Source of the DNA: Ectocarpus siliculosus
Lineage: Eukaryota; Sar; Phaeophyceae; Ectocarpales; Ectocarpaceae
Length of the DNA stretch: 42,424 nucleotides
Assembly (NCBI GenBank): GCA_000310025.1
Contig: FN649737.1
Location: 2,374,487 to 2,416,910, forward strand
Direction of reading: 5' to 3'
In this document: positions 40,711 to 42,424 of the stretch, piece by piece
How positions within the stretch are numbered: position 1 is the stretch's first letter
Layout of the letters: each line of letters begins with the position of its first letter
Translations under genes and position numbers: made by a program
Notes under the pieces: generated by a model
Database searches by the model: none
The model's input: only the letters and a program-made list of their open reading frames with translations
What the model was told of the DNA's origin: nothing

Positions 40711-42424
40711 CAAGTGGTGGGATGACGAGCTGAAGAATAAATAGGCGAACGTAGAGAAGTCTTCAAGCAGTACCTGAATAAGGGTTTGCGAAAAATACAG
40801 GGCCCAGAGAAAACAGGTGAAGGGGCTAGTGAAAAAGAAGAAAAAGTGCATTTAGGACGAAGTAGTGCAGAAGGCCAACGGAGGCCTGGAGCGGAACGTC
40901 AAGCAGCTGTGGCAAGGGATTAGTAGGATGGTAAAGTACCACGTAGGGGGGGGATAAAGGATAGAAACTTTGCGAGGTGTGAACGGTGGACTTTTCAGCA
41001 GCGGGAAGGGAAAAATGCAAGTTTTAGCAGGACACTACAAGAGACTTGGAGTGTCGTAGAAGAATGAAGCTTTTGACCAAGTGCTTAAGAAGGGGGTGGG
41101 CAAATGGGCCAAGGAAGAAGAAGAAACATCGAAGGCAGACGTTGGGAACGTAGAGCTAGAGAAGGAGTTCACTGAGGACGAGGTGGAGACTGGTGTGAAC
41201 AAGCTGCAGTGCCACAAAGCAGCAGGGGCGGATGGGATAGTCTACGAGTTCATGAAATTTGGTGGTACGGGGATGATCCAGCTGATTGTACTGTGTGGAA
41301 AAACGAGTATGCGCCGAGTAGATGGAGGGAAGGAGTGGTTGTGAACTTGTATAAGAAAGGAGACAAGACTGACCCAGGAAACTACAGGGGGGTCACACTG
41401 TTGAACACAGTAGGAAAAGTGTTCTGCAAGCTGCTGAACGATAGCATAGTGGGAGCATTGGAGAAGGAATGTACGATAAGTGGGGGCCACGCAGGTTTCC
41501 GAAAGAAGAGACGGTGCATAGACCACGCATACACGTTAGGGAGAATCATCCAAGGTAGAAAGAGGGAGGGGAAGCCGACGTACTACTTCTTCCTGAACGT
41601 GCAGAAGGTATACGATGCAGTATGGAGAAATAGGCTGTGGAAACAATTGTCCAAGTACGGGATCAAGGGGAAAATGTGGAGCGTACTGAAGAAGATGACA
41701 GAGTGTACGAAAAGCGCGTTCACACTAGACCGAGAACTGTCTAAATTCTTCAACATTGAACATTGGGTCCCACAAGGTTGCACTTTGCCCCCAACATTGG
41801 TCCAGGTGTTCATCAACGATCTGTTGAAAGTCGTAGAAGTAGTCGAGAAGGGAGTAGAGGTAGGGGAAAGCACGGTGTCGGGAATGCTGTTTGTGGATGA
41901 CTTTGTTGGGGTGTCTGACACCCCTGAGGGACTGCAAATGCAAACTGACGCGGCGAAGGAGTTTGCTGATAAGTGGAGACTGTCTGCCAACGTTCAGAAG
42001 AGTGCCGTCATGGCATGCAACGAGGACAGGGAGGAACCAATATAACGTAGATGAAAGTGGGGGGGCGAGGAGCTTGCAGTGGTGGACCAATACACATACC
42101 TCGGAGTAGAGATCGCAAAAGAATGCTCGTGGAAAGCACACATGACCAAGGTTGCGGAAAAGGGCAAAGCACGAGCGAGCAGGGAAGCTACACCCAATAC
42201 TCACAAACCGGCACCTCGATACAAGCATCAACTAGATGGCTTTGAAGAGCGCAATCGTACCGCCGCTAGAGTACGCCGGAGAAGTATGGGAAGAAAATAT
42301 GAAGGCAGTCAAAGAGCTCGACGCGGCGCAGACGAAAGCAGCGAAAACTATCCTAGGATGCTCCAAGCGCACAAGCAATGCAGCCGTCAGGGCAGAACTG
42401 AGGATCCAATCCTTACGGTCGGGT
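40711..42424 (+). pseudogene. Non-LTR (LINE-like) retrotransposon reverse transcriptase, decayed and cut by the window edge
   Basis: KWWDDELKNK at 40711-40740 is the segment usually found between the endonuclease and the reverse transcriptase. RT motifs follow: HKAAGADGI (41081-41344 frame), then in another frame (41209-42045) NLYKKGDKTDPGNYRGVTLL, ISGGHAGFRKKRRCIDHAY, FLNVQKVYDAVW, VPQGCTLPPTLVQVFINDLL and MLFVDDFVGVS. A third frame gives VDQYTYLGVEI, and a fourth LEYAGEVWEENM ... ILGCSKRTSNAA, reaching the window end. There are at least three frame changes. The metal-binding Asp of motif A (F-x-D) is Asn here, while DD of motif C is kept. It copied itself through RNA when intact; this copy is inactive. 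Confidence 0.8.

Overview
This is a nuclear DNA window from a eukaryote, most likely a brown alga (Ectocarpus-like phaeophyte) or a related stramenopile. The reasons are a very intron-rich gene with GT-AG introns of about 0.2-3.6 kb full of microsatellites and small repeats, short TTAGGG-type telomere-like tracts, an SPX-VTC type polyphosphate polymerase, FNIP-like repeats, and a mixture of KDZ-like, tyrosine-recombinase and LINE-like element remnants. The lineage is an inference. No prokaryotic gene organisation is visible.

Layout. Positions 1-9220 are a transposon graveyard. There is a GGTACC/CCATGG palindrome satellite at the left edge and a 204-bp MITE with clear terminal inverted repeats. 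On the minus strand lie fragments of what looks like a KDZ-superfamily transposase. On the plus strand follow a tyrosine recombinase with a complete R/H-x-x-R/W/Y signature and an upstream zinc ribbon (split by one frame change), and then a broken gene of FNIP-like repeats. Positions 9220-13400 hold little recognisable coding sequence, apart from a second copy of the palindrome satellite. A plus-strand hypothetical gene with frame breaks lies at about 13597-14562. Positions 14600-18500 show nothing firm and include a 100-N gap.

The main gene is on the minus strand, from at least 40317 down to 18548, about 22 kb. I could trace 25 exons by GT-AG borders and matching phases. In protein order they encode an SPX domain, a VTC-type polyphosphate polymerase catalytic domain, a Pro/Gly-rich linker interrupted by the second 100-N gap, a VTC1/DUF202-type three-helix membrane domain, a linker, a complete TKL-like Ser/Thr protein kinase domain and a C-terminal tail. 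Reading phase is continuous from the membrane domain into the kinase. The simplest model is therefore one fusion protein: an inositol-pyrophosphate-sensing polyphosphate polymerase joined to a protein kinase. The first exon (start codon and beginning of SPX) was not found.

The introns carry at least two dispersed repeat families (a TA-flanked MITE and a SINE-like element), several minisatellites (one keeps an open frame next to an exon, one copies a splice-donor region), a large imperfect inverted repeat flanked by GGA/TCC microsatellites, and a 570-bp homopolymer-distorted stretch that is probably an assembly error. The right edge (about 40711-42424) is a decayed plus-strand non-LTR retrotransposon reverse transcriptase.
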